Below are positions 39,296 to 51,300 of a stretch of DNA of 64,000 nucleotides, piece by piece. Source of the stretch: Desulfobulbus sp. (GTDB taxonomy: Bacteria > Desulfobacterota > Desulfobulbia > Desulfobulbales > Desulfobulbaceae); contig WQZH01000003.1 of assembly GCA_009780825.1 (NCBI GenBank), positions 78,900-142,899 on the forward strand, read 5' to 3'. Made by a program: the position numbers and the translations under genes. The notes under the pieces were generated by a model that saw nothing but the letters and a program-made list of their open reading frames with translations, was not told where the DNA came from and made no database searches. Position 1 is the stretch's first letter, and every line of letters starts with the position of its first letter.

Positions 39296-39919
39296 TTAAT
39301 ATTTATAATTCAATTTTGATAGACGGAATTTAATATATGAAATCCTATTGTAAATTTTATTTAATGATTTATCTGATGGATAACGCGGTAATGGATATTT
39401 TAATAATGAAATTATTGCATATAGAATATCATTTTCAGTAACAATATTTTCATTTTTTATTCTTATATAAGCGGAATTATATCCGTGCATCCTCCATCCA
39501 TAATACGCTAAACAAATATAAGAATAAGCTATTTCGTATTTTGTATATATATTATTTATAGATGACGCTAGAATAATTTCTTTAATTTTTCTATTTATTG
39601 TAAAATTTTTGTTTTGAGTTATTGTTCTTACAAGTTGCTGATCAATTGTACTTGCTCCACTTTTTCTATAATAAAATATAAATTTGAATAATGCTCTGAA
39701 AATTGCTAAAATATCAAATCCGAAATGTCTGTAAAATCGTTTGTCTTCAGCAGCAATCATAATTTCTATTATATTATTATCTATAATAGAATTTTTTTCT
39801 ATAGCATGCGATATAGTATCAATTAATTTATCGAGATCATTTTTATAAATCAATTTTGACAATGAATATTGTATGGTTACTATAATATTGTTTATATGTT
39901 TTTTATTCTCACGCTGCAT
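39296..39919 (-). CDS. Minimal GT51 peptidoglycan glycosyltransferase-like protein, no anchor
   Basis: A 207-aa protein with all main GT51 blocks: AAEDKRFYRHFGFD (56-69, catalytic Glu58), RKSGASTIDQQLVR (85-98), RKIKEIILA (110-118, second Glu114) and YEIAYSYICLAYYG (128-141). The family polymerises lipid II outside the membrane. Here there is no signal peptide and no convincing N-terminal membrane helix, and no transpeptidase domain, so it resembles MtgA stripped of its anchor. It lies 30 bp after cmoB on the same strand and 12 bp before the nucleotidyltransferase gene. Very A+T-rich codon use marks it as transferred. No ribosome site is clear at ATG 39919. Confidence 0.75.
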   Translation of the reverse strand: MQRENKKHINNIIVTIQYSLSKLIYKNDLDKLIDTISHAIEKNSIIDNNIIEIMIAAEDKRFYRHFGFDILAIFRALFKFIFYYRKSGASTIDQQLVRTITQNKNFTINRKIKEIILASSINNIYTKYEIAYSYICLAYYGWRMHGYNSAYIRIKNENIVTENDILYAIISLLKYPLPRYPSDKSLNKIYNRISYIKFRLSKLNYKY

Positions 39920-39943
39920 ACAACATATCTACATTCAGACTAC

Positions 39944-39958
39944 CAGCCGTTACGGCTG
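39944..39958. repeat. Palindrome over the cmoB stop codon
   Basis: CAGCCG-TTA-CGGCTG, a 6-bp stem with the stop codon of cmoB in its loop, at the right border of the A+T-rich insert. No T-run follows on either strand. Confidence 0.5.
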
Positions 39959-40909
39959 CCTGGTGGCTTTGAGGAACACCCGCCGGGGCGCTGGATATCC
40001 CTCAACAGTAAGTGCTTGATTATCCCTATCAATGAAATCCTCGTAGGATTCAAAATCCATCCAGGCGGTCCGCCGCTGCTCAGCGCTGCTCATGGCATGT
40101 TCGCAGAACAGGCGGACCTCCCGGAAGCCGGTGCGGACGGCCCAGTTGACCAGGCAGGTTCCGGTGGGCACAAACCAGGTGCCGGGAACCTTGGCATAGG
40201 TGGAGCGGGGAAAGAGTGCCACCGGTTCCTGGCCGGGAAGAGCCTGGGATTCGATGATCAGCCAGCCGCCCGGTTTGAGCGCGGCATACAGGTCACGCAG
40301 GGCATCCAGCGGCGAAGGCCGATGGTACAGGATGCCCAGACAGAAGATGCCATCGAAGCATTCGGGAAAAAGCGGGAGATGTTCAATGCCCAGCGGCTCC
40401 ACCTGGAGATGGCGCTGACCGGCAAAGGCGTTGAGCGTGTGGAAGGTGTAATAGTGCTGGACGTAAGGCTCGAACCCGAGCACCAGCGCCGGCTGGTGAT
40501 GCGCCATGCGGAACATGTAATAGCCGTTGTTGCAGCCGATGTCGGCCACGGTTTTACCTGTCAGGTCGGGCAATTCGGGGATGATCCGGTTCCATTTCCG
40601 CTCGCTGCGCCATTCGGCGTCGATGTCGATGCCGAAGACGGAAAAGGGCCCCTTGCGCCAGGGCATGAAGCCGCGCAGAACTTGATGGAGCTGAAGCTGT
40701 TGGTCCGGGCTCAGATCGGTCGAGGCGCCGATGCGGACCACGTCGCCGGAAAAATCGCACGATGAGGCCCGCAGATGGCTCACTGCCTCCATCAGGCGCC
40801 GGTAGCGGAGGAATCCTTTTTTTTCTTGATTGATCCAGGCGGCCTTTTCTGCCAGCGCCGATCTGAGCCGATCGCCGTCGGCCTGGGGGAAGGCTAGAGT
40901 CAAGTCCAT
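39950..40909 (-). CDS. cmoB: tRNA U34 carboxymethyltransferase CmoB
   Basis: A 319-aa SAM-fold enzyme that transfers the carboxymethyl group of carboxy-SAM to 5-hydroxyuridine at tRNA position 34. Diagnostic segments are PWRKGPFSVFGIDIDAEWRS, VADIGCNNGYYMFRM and GILYHRPSPLDAL. Length is that of E. coli CmoB. It follows cmoA with a 3-bp gap. Confidence 0.96.
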   Translation of the reverse strand: MDLTLAFPQADGDRLRSALAEKAAWINQEKKGFLRYRRLMEAVSHLRASSCDFSGDVVRIGASTDLSPDQQLQLHQVLRGFMPWRKGPFSVFGIDIDAEWRSERKWNRIIPELPDLTGKTVADIGCNNGYYMFRMAHHQPALVLGFEPYVQHYYTFHTLNAFAGQRHLQVEPLGIEHLPLFPECFDGIFCLGILYHRPSPLDALRDLYAALKPGGWLIIESQALPGQEPVALFPRSTYAKVPGTWFVPTGTCLVNWAVRTGFREVRLFCEHAMSSAEQRRTAWMDFESYEDFIDRDNQALTVEGYPAPRRVFLKATRQP

Positions 40910-40912
40910 GGA

Positions 40913-41644
40913 TCAGTGCTTGAGGGCAACGATGGCGGTAAAGTTGAACCAGCGGAAAAAAGGTTCTACCTCGGCAAATCCGGCCTCCCGCAGCAGGGCG
41001 ATATTTTCCTCCAGCGAGAAGGGAATCAGGACGTTCTCCAGGGCTTCCCGCTTGGCCGCGATTTCCAGTTCCGAGTAGCCCTGCTGTTTTTTGAACGCAT
41101 GGTAGATGTCGATGAAGTCGCGGTTGAGCCGGCCGGCATGGGAGATGGTCTTTTCTCCGAGAAAGAAGAGGCCGCCGGCGGGCAGCGCCTCATACACGCG
41201 CTGGACAAAGAATTGCCGGGTCAGCGGCCGGAGGAACTGGAGGGTGTAGTTGCAGACGATGGCCTCTGATCGGGGCAGGGGACAGGAGGTGATATCGGCC
41301 TCAATGAAGCGCAGCACATCGCTTTTGCTGAACATGGCGCTTTTGCGCCGCGCCTTGACGAGCATAGCAGGGGCGTTGTCAATGCCGACATAGTGCAGAT
41401 GCAGGTCCGCAAGCCGCCTGGCCAGTTCAAGCAGCGTGGTGCCGGTCGAGCAACCCAGATCGCAGATGGTGGCGCCGGAGGCGAGATGGCCGGCCAAGAG
41501 CTGCGCCATGCCGTCGATCACCATGCGGTAATGGGGGATCGAGCGGTTGAGCATGTCGTCGAACACATCCGCGACCAGATCGTTGAAGGTAAAATCTTCC
41601 GCGACTGTGCCGGAGGTGTACAGGGTGTCCTCGAGGGTTGTCAT
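40913..41644 (-). CDS. cmoA: Carboxy-SAM synthase CmoA
   Basis: A 243-aa SAM-fold enzyme making carboxy-S-adenosylmethionine from SAM and prephenate for CmoB. It shows the CmoA pattern FNDLVADVFDDMLNRSIPHY and CDLGCSTGTTLLELA. It lies between galE and cmoB on the same strand. Confidence 0.95.
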   Translation of the reverse strand: MTTLEDTLYTSGTVAEDFTFNDLVADVFDDMLNRSIPHYRMVIDGMAQLLAGHLASGATICDLGCSTGTTLLELARRLADLHLHYVGIDNAPAMLVKARRKSAMFSKSDVLRFIEADITSCPLPRSEAIVCNYTLQFLRPLTRQFFVQRVYEALPAGGLFFLGEKTISHAGRLNRDFIDIYHAFKKQQGYSELEIAAKREALENVLIPFSLEENIALLREAGFAEVEPFFRWFNFTAIVALKH

Positions 41645-41710
41645 GGCCGTGCCGGTGTTTGTGGGGCGATAGGGTGCCGGCGGTTTCCGGCACCAGCGGC
41701 CGGTCCGGCC

Positions 41711-42724
41711 TTACCTGTAGCCATTGGGATTGGCCGCTTGCCAGCGCCAGCTGTCGGCGCACATCGCTTCGATGCCGAGCCGGGCGCGCCAGCCCAGCTC
41801 GCGTTCGGCTAGGGACGGGTCGGCATAGCACTGGGCGATGTCTCCGGGCCGGCGGGGGGCGATGCGATAGGGGATCGGCCTGCCGCACGCCTGGGTAAAG
41901 GCCGCGACCATCTCCAGAACCGAATACCCTTGGCCGGTGCCGAGGTTGTAGGTCGCTGTTCCGGGGCGGTCGGCCAGTTTCTCCAAGGCTTTCAGGTGAC
42001 CGAGCGCCAGATCGACCACATGGATGTAGTCGCGCACGCCGGTGCCGTCCGGAGTGGGATAGTCGTTGCCGAAGATCGACAACTCCGGCAGCTTGCCCAC
42101 GGCAACCTGGGCGATAAAGGGCACGAGGTTGTTGGGAATGCCGTTGGGGTCTTCGCCGATCCTGCCGCTGACATGGGCGCCGACCGGATTGAAATACCGC
42201 AGGAGGATCACGTCCCACTGGGCGTCGGCCCGCTGAAGATCGCGCAGAATCTCTTCGATCATCAGTTTGGTGCGGCCATACGGGTTGGTGCAGGACAGCG
42301 GGAAATCCTCGCGGATAGGTACCGAGGCCGGATCGCCGTACACGGTGGCGGAAGAGGAGAAGACCATCCTGGTCACGTGCCGCTCAGCCATGATGCGGCA
42401 CAGATTGAGCGTTGAGCCCAGGTTGTTGTGGTAGTAGAGCCATGGCTTGGCCACCGACTCGCCCACCGCCTTGAGCCCAGCGAAATGGATCACCGCTGCT
42501 GCATCCGGTGTTTGGCTGAACACCTCGCGCAGCTTGTCCTCGTCCAGCAGATCCACCTCGAAAAAGGCAAGGGATTTTCCGGTCAGTTCCTCCACCCGGC
42601 GAAGCGATTCCCGGCTGCTGTTGCAGAGGTTGTCGATCACGGTGACCTGATAGCCTGCATTGAGCAGTTCCAGGCAGGTATGACTGCCGATGTAACCGGC
42701 GCCGCCGGTGACGATGACATGCAT
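41711..42724 (-). CDS. galE: UDP-glucose 4-epimerase
   Basis: A 337-aa extended SDR interconverting UDP-glucose and UDP-galactose for surface sugars. NAD site GGAGYIGS (7-14), the FSSSATVYG segment and YGRTK (Tyr-x3-Lys) are intact, and the C-terminus has the typical GWxA-like segment. ATG 42724 follows AAGGAAA. It is the first gene of galE-cmoA-cmoB. Confidence 0.95.
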   Translation of the reverse strand: MHVIVTGGAGYIGSHTCLELLNAGYQVTVIDNLCNSSRESLRRVEELTGKSLAFFEVDLLDEDKLREVFSQTPDAAAVIHFAGLKAVGESVAKPWLYYHNNLGSTLNLCRIMAERHVTRMVFSSSATVYGDPASVPIREDFPLSCTNPYGRTKLMIEEILRDLQRADAQWDVILLRYFNPVGAHVSGRIGEDPNGIPNNLVPFIAQVAVGKLPELSIFGNDYPTPDGTGVRDYIHVVDLALGHLKALEKLADRPGTATYNLGTGQGYSVLEMVAAFTQACGRPIPYRIAPRRPGDIAQCYADPSLAERELGWRARLGIEAMCADSWRWQAANPNGYR

Positions 42725-42907
42725 AATTTTTTCCTTGGAGCAGGTGGGGTTTTCATTGGCCGACCGCAATGCACATCGACGGGACCGCTAATTTCTGCTA
42801 TCTTTTACCTAGATTAACGATGTTTGTCTTGCAAAAAGGGCGCACGTAGCGCCGCCGGGGTGGCGGCCAGGGCATTCAGTTATCAGACAATAATCAGAGA
42901 GGGCGAT

Positions 42908-43093
42908 ATGCCGTATGTGAGCATTCGGGTGGCAGGCAAATTGAGCAAGGAACAGAAACAGAAGATCGCGCAAGGGGTTACCGAGGTGATCGCCGAGGTC
43001 ATCAAGAAGCCGAAGGATTCCGTTTTGCTGTTCATCGACGAGGACAGCAGGGACAACGTTGCCAAGGGCGGCGCATTGCTCGAAGATATGTAG
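42908..43093 (+). CDS. 4-oxalocrotonate tautomerase family protein
   Basis: A 61-aa protein. After Met removal the N-terminal Pro (MPYVSIRVAGK) is the catalytic base of this family of keto-enol tautomerases. The end (SVLLFIDEDSRDN...GGALL) is typical of small 4-OT homologues that form hexamers. AGAGAGGG lies upstream. It sits three bases before ligA, so co-expression is likely, though no functional link is known. Confidence 0.88.
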   Translation: MPYVSIRVAGKLSKEQKQKIAQGVTEVIAEVIKKPKDSVLLFIDEDSRDNVAKGGALLEDM

Positions 43094-45399
<2,306 letters not shown>

Positions 45400-45448
45400 G
45401 TACCGGCATGCGGAAGAAGCGCTCAAGTTAACGGTTTGTTGAAGAGCT

Positions 45449-45700
45449 ATGCAGAAAGTCCACATCCCTACCGGTGAGCCCGCAGGACGCATTGTGTGCG
45501 ACCAGTGCGGCAATGCCAAGCATTTTGTCGAAATCGCCGAGAACGTGCTGGTGACGACCCGTTATCAGCAAAACAGTGACGGGTCGTTCACGCCGGATGA
45601 CAATACCTCCGAAATATTTGGCGAGGTACGATTCGTATGCGGGAAGTGCGGAGCAGACATGACCCGGTTTCATGCCCATTTTTTGGAGATGTCGTTTTGA
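45449..45700 (+). CDS. Small conserved protein with two CxxC pairs (zinc-ribbon-like)
   Basis: An 83-aa protein. CDQC (about 17-20) and CGKC (about 64-67) could bind one zinc. Between them is a beta-like stretch. No known family recognised. It is the last gene before a bidirectional terminator shared with dsrC. Similar small proteins occur near metabolic genes of sulfate reducers, but the function is unknown. Confidence 0.65.
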   Translation: MQKVHIPTGEPAGRIVCDQCGNAKHFVEIAENVLVTTRYQQNSDGSFTPDDNTSEIFGEVRFVCGKCGADMTRFHAHFLEMSF

Positions 45701-45756
45701 GAGGATGGGTCGCGGGAGGGGCTGAGTCTCTTTGTCTGGGCAAGGCCGGCCGGGAA

Positions 45757-45790
45757 TAAAAAAAGGCTGCCTCTCGAGGCAGCCTTTTTT
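45757..45790. terminator. Bidirectional terminator between the CxxC gene and dsrC
   Basis: GGCTGCCTC (45765-45773) pairs with GAGGCAGCC with a two-base loop, flanked by an A7-run on one side and a T6-run on the other. It serves both converging units. Confidence 0.88.
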
Positions 45791-45816
45791 GCGCAACACA
45801 GCGACAATCTGGTTGA

Positions 45817-46137
45817 TCAGACGCAACCGGTAGGTTTTGGCAATCCAGCCATCTTACAGGCGCCCTTGCCGGGACCGGAGGGGAACAACTCATAGATGCG
45901 CTTCAACGGGAAGCCGGTGGTCTTGGAAAGAATACGAACCATGGGAGCGATACCGTTTTTCTTGTAGTACTCTTGGAGCGCATCAATAACCTTTTGATGT
46001 TCGTCGGTGATCTCGGCGATACCTTCAACGGTCTTGACGTAGTCAACCCAATTCTCGTCCCACTCTTCAGCGCCTTTCAGCAAAAAGCCGTCTTCGTCTA
46101 CCTCGTAGGATTTACCCTTGTGCTCGATACTTGCCAT
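45817..46137 (-). CDS. dsrC: Dissimilatory sulfite reductase-associated sulfur carrier DsrC
   Basis: A 106-aa DsrC. The C-terminal arm keeps both redox cysteines, Cys94 and Cys105 (C-x10-C, next to last residue), which separates DsrC from the TusE-type single-Cys proteins. It carries the trisulfide formed from sulfite by DsrAB and passes it to the DsrMKJOP membrane complex. AAGGAGGA precedes ATG 46137. As in most sulfate reducers, it is not next to dsrAB. A consensus-like promoter precedes it and a strong terminator ends it, so it is a single-gene unit. Confidence 0.95.
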   Translation of the reverse strand: MASIEHKGKSYEVDEDGFLLKGAEEWDENWVDYVKTVEGIAEITDEHQKVIDALQEYYKKNGIAPMVRILSKTTGFPLKRIYELFPSGPGKGACKMAGLPKPTGCV

Positions 46138-46206
46138 GTGTTCCTCCTTGGCCGTGTGGTTAAAACTATGGTGAGTAATGGAAGCCAAATCTAAAAAATC
46201 CACAGT

Positions 46207-46235
46207 TTATTACTATAGGGTGTGTGCTTTGTCAA
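46207..46235 (-). promoter_or_regulatory. Promoter of dsrC
   Basis: On the minus strand TTGACA (46235-46230), a 17-base spacer, and TAATAA (46212-46207). The leader would be about 65 bases. The perfect -35 and ideal spacing suggest strong constitutive transcription, which fits the abundance of DsrC in sulfate reducers. Confidence 0.65.
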
Positions 46236-46388
46236 GCAAACACGCCCTGTTTTTTTGAATGGCGATTCAGCTTCTGTTTTGTCTGCTTCCTGGCTCATTT
46301 TTCTCTGGTAAGTTGCTGACAAATTGAACATAATGCGTCCTTAAAAAAATCAGTATATCGTTGAGCTGTTGCAGGGGTTACACTTATC

Positions 46389-48269
46389 ATGTTGAATATA
46401 CTTAGAAAAAATGCGCAGTCGGTCTTCGTCCAAGCATTGGTGGTCATTATTGCTTTGGTTTTCATTTTCTGGGGGTTTGGGAGGAAGATGCAGGATAATC
46501 CCAATGCCCTGGCCGTGGTCAATGGCAAGGAAATACCGTACCGCGATTTTCAGCAGAGTTATGAGCGGACGGTCGAAGCGTACAAGCGGCAGTTCGGCGG
46601 TCAACTCCCTCCAGAAGCCCTTCAGGAGATGAAACTGAAGGAACAGGTCCTTGATCAGTTGATTCAGGAGGAATTGCTGCGGCAGGGTGCTGAAAAGGCA
46701 GGGATCATGATCAGCGATGGGGCTGTTCAGCGCAAAATCCAAGACATGCCGGCCTTCAACGCCAATGGGCGGTTTGATCTTGCCACCTACAAGTTCGTTC
46801 TGGAACGGAACAGGCTCTCGCCGGCATCGTTTGAAGCGAGTATCCGCAACGACCTGCTCGTGAACCGCGCGCTTGCGGCCATCGGTTCGTTTGCCGTAAT
46901 GCCCGAGCAGGAGATGCGAAACTGGATCGAATACATCGACCAGGAGATCAAGCTGGCGTACGGATCGGTACAGAGTGACGATTATATCGCCCGGGTTCAG
47001 GTGACCGACGACGCCCTGGCATCCTGGTACGAAGCGGCCAAGCAACGATACAAGACTGCGCCCCAGTGCAAGCTGCTCTACCTCGCTTTTCCGTTTGAGG
47101 ATGATTTGGCTCAGGTGACGGTCAATGAGGAGGCCATACGGGCCTCCTACCAGGAACATGCCGCGACCTACAACATGCCTGAAAAACGGCGGGCCCGGCA
47201 TATCCTGTTCAAGGTGACCGCCGAAGATTCTCCGGAAACCAAAAATGCCAAAAAAAAGGAGGCGGAGAAGGTTCTGGTCCGGATCAAGGCGGGCGAAGAT
47301 TTTGCCAGGCTCGCCCACCAATTCTCCGAGGACGTGACCAAGGACAAGGGGGGTGACCTGGGTTCTTTCGTACGCGGCCAGATGGAGCAACCCTTTGAGG
47401 ACAGTGTCTTTTCTTTGAAAAAAGGCGAGGTCAGCGGTGTGGTTGAGACCTCGTCAGGTTTCCACCTCATCAAGGTCGAGGAGATCACGCCAGCCAAAAC
47501 ACAAACCGTGGCAGAGGCGTCTCCCGCTATCCGCAAGGAACTGGAATGGAAAGGCGTGAAGGCAATCACCTTCAAGCGAGCGTCGTCCGCTTATGAAGCC
47601 ATCATCAGAGCCGGGAGCATGGCCAAGTACAGCGAGACGCCCGGAGGCCATCCGGTCCTGCGGACCGATTTCTTTACCCAGGACGCTCCTCCCAAGGAAG
47701 GGATGGCCAAAGATCCCGCCTTGGCGCAGGCGGCGTTCGGTCTGCGCAAGGGAGAATTGAGTTCTCTGGTGGAGACCGGGGGCGGTTATGCCATTCTTTT
47801 TGTCGACGATGTCAAGGATTCGATGGTGCCTGACCTCGCCTCGGTCCGCGACCGTGCGGTCGCCGATTACAGAAAGGAAAAAAGCGTTGAACTGGCCAAG
47901 GCCGCTGCCGAGGAATTGTTGCACAAGGCTCGGGAACAGAAAAACTGGCCAGCGGAGCTGCCCCGCAAGGAAAGCGATTATCTGAAACGGATCGGGGCAA
48001 CCGGCGCCATGCCCGAGAGTCTCAGACAGGATGCCTTCTTGCATGTGGGCAAGGATATTTTTCCCGAGAGAGTGTTCTCTGTCGGTACTGTTTTTTATCT
48101 GTATCAGATTCTCGATTCCCGCCAGGGCAAGAGTGAAACGGATGCCACCAAACGGCTTCTTCTCGAACAACAGTTGCAGGGAGCTGGCAAAAGCATGGTG
48201 CTGGCCGACTGGCTCGGTCAGTTGAGAAAAGAGGCATCCATCTGGACCAATACCAGGATGCTGCAATGA
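46389..48269 (+). CDS. ppiD: PpiD-like periplasmic peptidyl-prolyl isomerase/chaperone
   Basis: A 626-aa membrane-anchored chaperone. One N-terminal helix (about 15-31) is preceded by MLNILRKNAQS, as in PpiD. A SurA_N-like region follows, then a parvulin domain (about 262-362: RARHILFKV, GGDLGSFVRGQM, SSGFHLIKV) and a second, degenerate one. It helps fold proteins leaving the Sec translocon. It is transcribed away from dsrC. Confidence 0.92.
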   Translation: MLNILRKNAQSVFVQALVVIIALVFIFWGFGRKMQDNPNALAVVNGKEIPYRDFQQSYERTVEAYKRQFGGQLPPEALQEMKLKEQVLDQLIQEELLRQGAEKAGIMISDGAVQRKIQDMPAFNANGRFDLATYKFVLERNRLSPASFEASIRNDLLVNRALAAIGSFAVMPEQEMRNWIEYIDQEIKLAYGSVQSDDYIARVQVTDDALASWYEAAKQRYKTAPQCKLLYLAFPFEDDLAQVTVNEEAIRASYQEHAATYNMPEKRRARHILFKVTAEDSPETKNAKKKEAEKVLVRIKAGEDFARLAHQFSEDVTKDKGGDLGSFVRGQMEQPFEDSVFSLKKGEVSGVVETSSGFHLIKVEEITPAKTQTVAEASPAIRKELEWKGVKAITFKRASSAYEAIIRAGSMAKYSETPGGHPVLRTDFFTQDAPPKEGMAKDPALAQAAFGLRKGELSSLVETGGGYAILFVDDVKDSMVPDLASVRDRAVADYRKEKSVELAKAAAEELLHKAREQKNWPAELPRKESDYLKRIGATGAMPESLRQDAFLHVGKDIFPERVFSVGTVFYLYQILDSRQGKSETDATKRLLLEQQLQGAGKSMVLADWLGQLRKEASIWTNTRMLQ

Positions 48270-48374
48270 GAGCAGCGCACCCGTGATTATTGATTCCGGC
48301 TGAATCGGTCGCTGGAGCCAGGAGTTGGGAGGGCTTATAGATCACACTCGGGGGAGCGCCTGGTACTGTAGGGG

Positions 48375-51300
48375 ATGTGGGATGCTCCGTTGACTTTCTT
48401 GCAGAGGGTTGTTGTAAGCGACACAGGCGTTGTGAAAGAATCGGGCACACCTTTTTCATTGGCACCAGAGACCCTTGCCGTCGACAAGGCCGCCGCCCTA
48501 CAGGCGGTTGCCATCCTTCCCGCAGCGGAACAGTTGTTGCTGCAGTTCGTTTCCATTGTCTATGAACCTGTGTCCACAGGTTTTTTGGGACGGTGCCTGG
48601 TCGGCTCTGATCCCTCATTGTTCGAGGGCCGTCCCCCCAGCAGCGAGGAGATCGGCGAAATGATCGTCCGGTTGCGGAACAAGGGTCTACTGAATGGACA
48701 GAATCAGTGCCCACCGGTGTTGGCTGAACTGTTGACCCGACAAACCATCGGGCAGAAACGGTTTACCCGGCTGGCCTCCCTGATTGAGAAATCCGCGCCG
48801 GTAGATTACCTGCACGGTAAATGGCCGATCAGATGCTGGCGGGCTCTGCGGCAGTTCCGGATCGGATTGTACAGTCAGAATTTCGACAAACTGGATGAGG
48901 CGCTGGAATTCCTCGAACGGGAATGTCGCCGTTACCTTGACGTTGAACCACCCGCAGTGCTCGTGGCCGCCCACGCTTTTGATCCGGCTTGGTTCGCCGC
49001 CCTGCCCAGTTCGCTCCAATTTTTTCTCCTCGACCAGGTTATCCGGTATTCACTGGAGCGATTGCGCCATTTCTCCGCCATTTTTTCCTTTCTGGAAAAC
49101 GAGCAGGCTCAGAGTGTCCCACCGGATGAGCGGATTCCCTTTCGTCGGCTCCTGGCCGGCTCCTACCTGCTGCAAGGTCGCCTGGGCGATCTGCGGTCTC
49201 TGCTGGAGCGCCACGGTGATTCCTTCCTCGGTTCAGGGTTTGCGGGTACCGTTGCCTTTTTGACCGGCGATACCGAGCTGGCCTTGGAATGTTTTACCGA
49301 GGATTTGCGCCAATTACGGCAATACACCGGCGCGTCGTCCTGTTTTTTTTTCGGGATCACCGGCCTGTTTTGCATTTTTGCCCTGTTGGCGCGCGATGGC
49401 GCGGGTGATCGTGATCGTGCCCGCGAGGCGGTGGACACGGTTTTAACACGCTGCCGTGACGGCTGCGCCGAAGAAATGCCATTCCGTTTTCTCGATGCGG
49501 TTCTCCGGTCCTCCGACGCGTCCCTTCCGGATATGCTGGCGCTGACCGAAGGGCTTGCGGCCGACGAACGCAGCCTGACTTCCCTGATTGCTTTGCTGTC
49601 GCTCTATTGGATGGGGGTGGAATTGCCCGCCGATTTTCAGGAAATGCTCCGGAATTTGCACCATCGGGCGTATGAAAACGGTTTTCTCTGGGTAGCGATG
49701 GAATCGGCGGAGTTGCTTGCCGCCCTGAACCCATCCCTTACGGACATGCGTGAAATAGCCCGGGAGCTGGCCGGGCGGCTCAATTGCCGTTACCTGACCC
49801 ATCTTATCGCTCCTGACGCTCCCTGGAAGCAAAGTTTGCAGGAACTGATCGAGGTGACCAGCCGGATCCGCCAACCGGAACAGTCAACCCGGCTCTGCTG
49901 GCTGGTCGACTATGTGCATGGCTCCTTGGAATTGACCCCCAGAGAGCAGAAACGTTCGGTCGCCGGAGGTTGGACCAAGGGGCGCGGTGTCGCCCTGCAA
50001 CGGCTGATCTTGGATCGCGAGATTGGCTACCTGACCGGCCAAGACCGAACCATCTGTGCCGCACTCGCTCCCATGGAAGAAAATGGGAGCAAGAACGGGA
50101 GCCCTGCTGCTGATTCGGACAAGGCCCTGCTCGCCTTGATCGGCCACCCCTTGGTCTTCCACAAACGATCGCCGCAGACACCGGTCGAGATCGTTGCCGG
50201 TGAACCCGAGTTGATGGTCGAGAGGAAGGGCGAGTCGCTCTTCATTCATTTCGCCCAGGATATCGGCGAGGGATCGGTGGCGGTCTGGCCCGAGACTCCT
50301 GCTCGTTTCCGCATCATCCGCATCAGAGAAGAGCACCGGACGGTCGCTGGAATCACCGGTCCTGACGGATTGCTCGTCCCGCTTGCCGCCAGCCAAAAAC
50401 TGTTGGCCGCCATCGGCAACCTCGCCTCCTTCATGACCGTCCATTCGGCCATCGAAGTCCCCGGTGAGGAAATTGCCGCTGAACTGGTGGAGAGCGACTC
50501 CACCATCCGCATGCATATCATCCCGTATGGCAGCGGGTTCCGGATCGAGCTTTTTGTCCGGCCTTTCGAGCACGGCGGGCCATATCTCAAGCCCGGCGTC
50601 GGGGTGGCGAACTTGGTGTGCGAGATCAACGGCAAACGATTGCGGACCAAACGCAATCTGCGGCTGGAGGAGCAGAAAGCGCGGGAGGTCGAAGAATCGT
50701 GCCCCATGCTCGACCTGGCTATCGATTTTGAGCAGGAAAACAGGCGGGAATGGCATCTGGTCGATCCTGAGGAGTGTTTGCAGGTCTTGCTGGAAATCGA
50801 GGAGATCATGGACCGGATTGTCCTGGAATGGCCGGAAGGCGAGAAATTGGCCGTTCGCCGGCAGGCCGGGATCAACCATCTGAACCTGAACATCCGCACC
50901 AGCCAACAGGATTGGTTTGCGCTTTCTGGGCAACTGAAAATCGATCAGGATGAAGTGATGGATCTCAAGACCCTACTGGACAAGGTTCGCGAGACCAGAA
51001 GCCGCTTCATCCCCATGGGAGAGGGGCAATTTCTTGCCCTGACCCAGGAGTTCCGCAATCGACTCGAGGAACTCGTCCTGTACGGGACCAGTCAGCCGGG
51101 AAACGAGCAGGAAGTGAAGATTCATCCGTTGGCGGCCATCGCTCTGGAGGAACTCGCCTATCAGGCCCAGACCAAGGCTGATCAGGGATGGCGACAGCGA
51201 TTGCACGCCATTGCCGAAGCCCAGCAACTGACTCCCAAGATTCCCACGACTCTGAAGGCTGAACTGCGCGATTATCAGAAGGAAGGATTTGTCTGGATGA

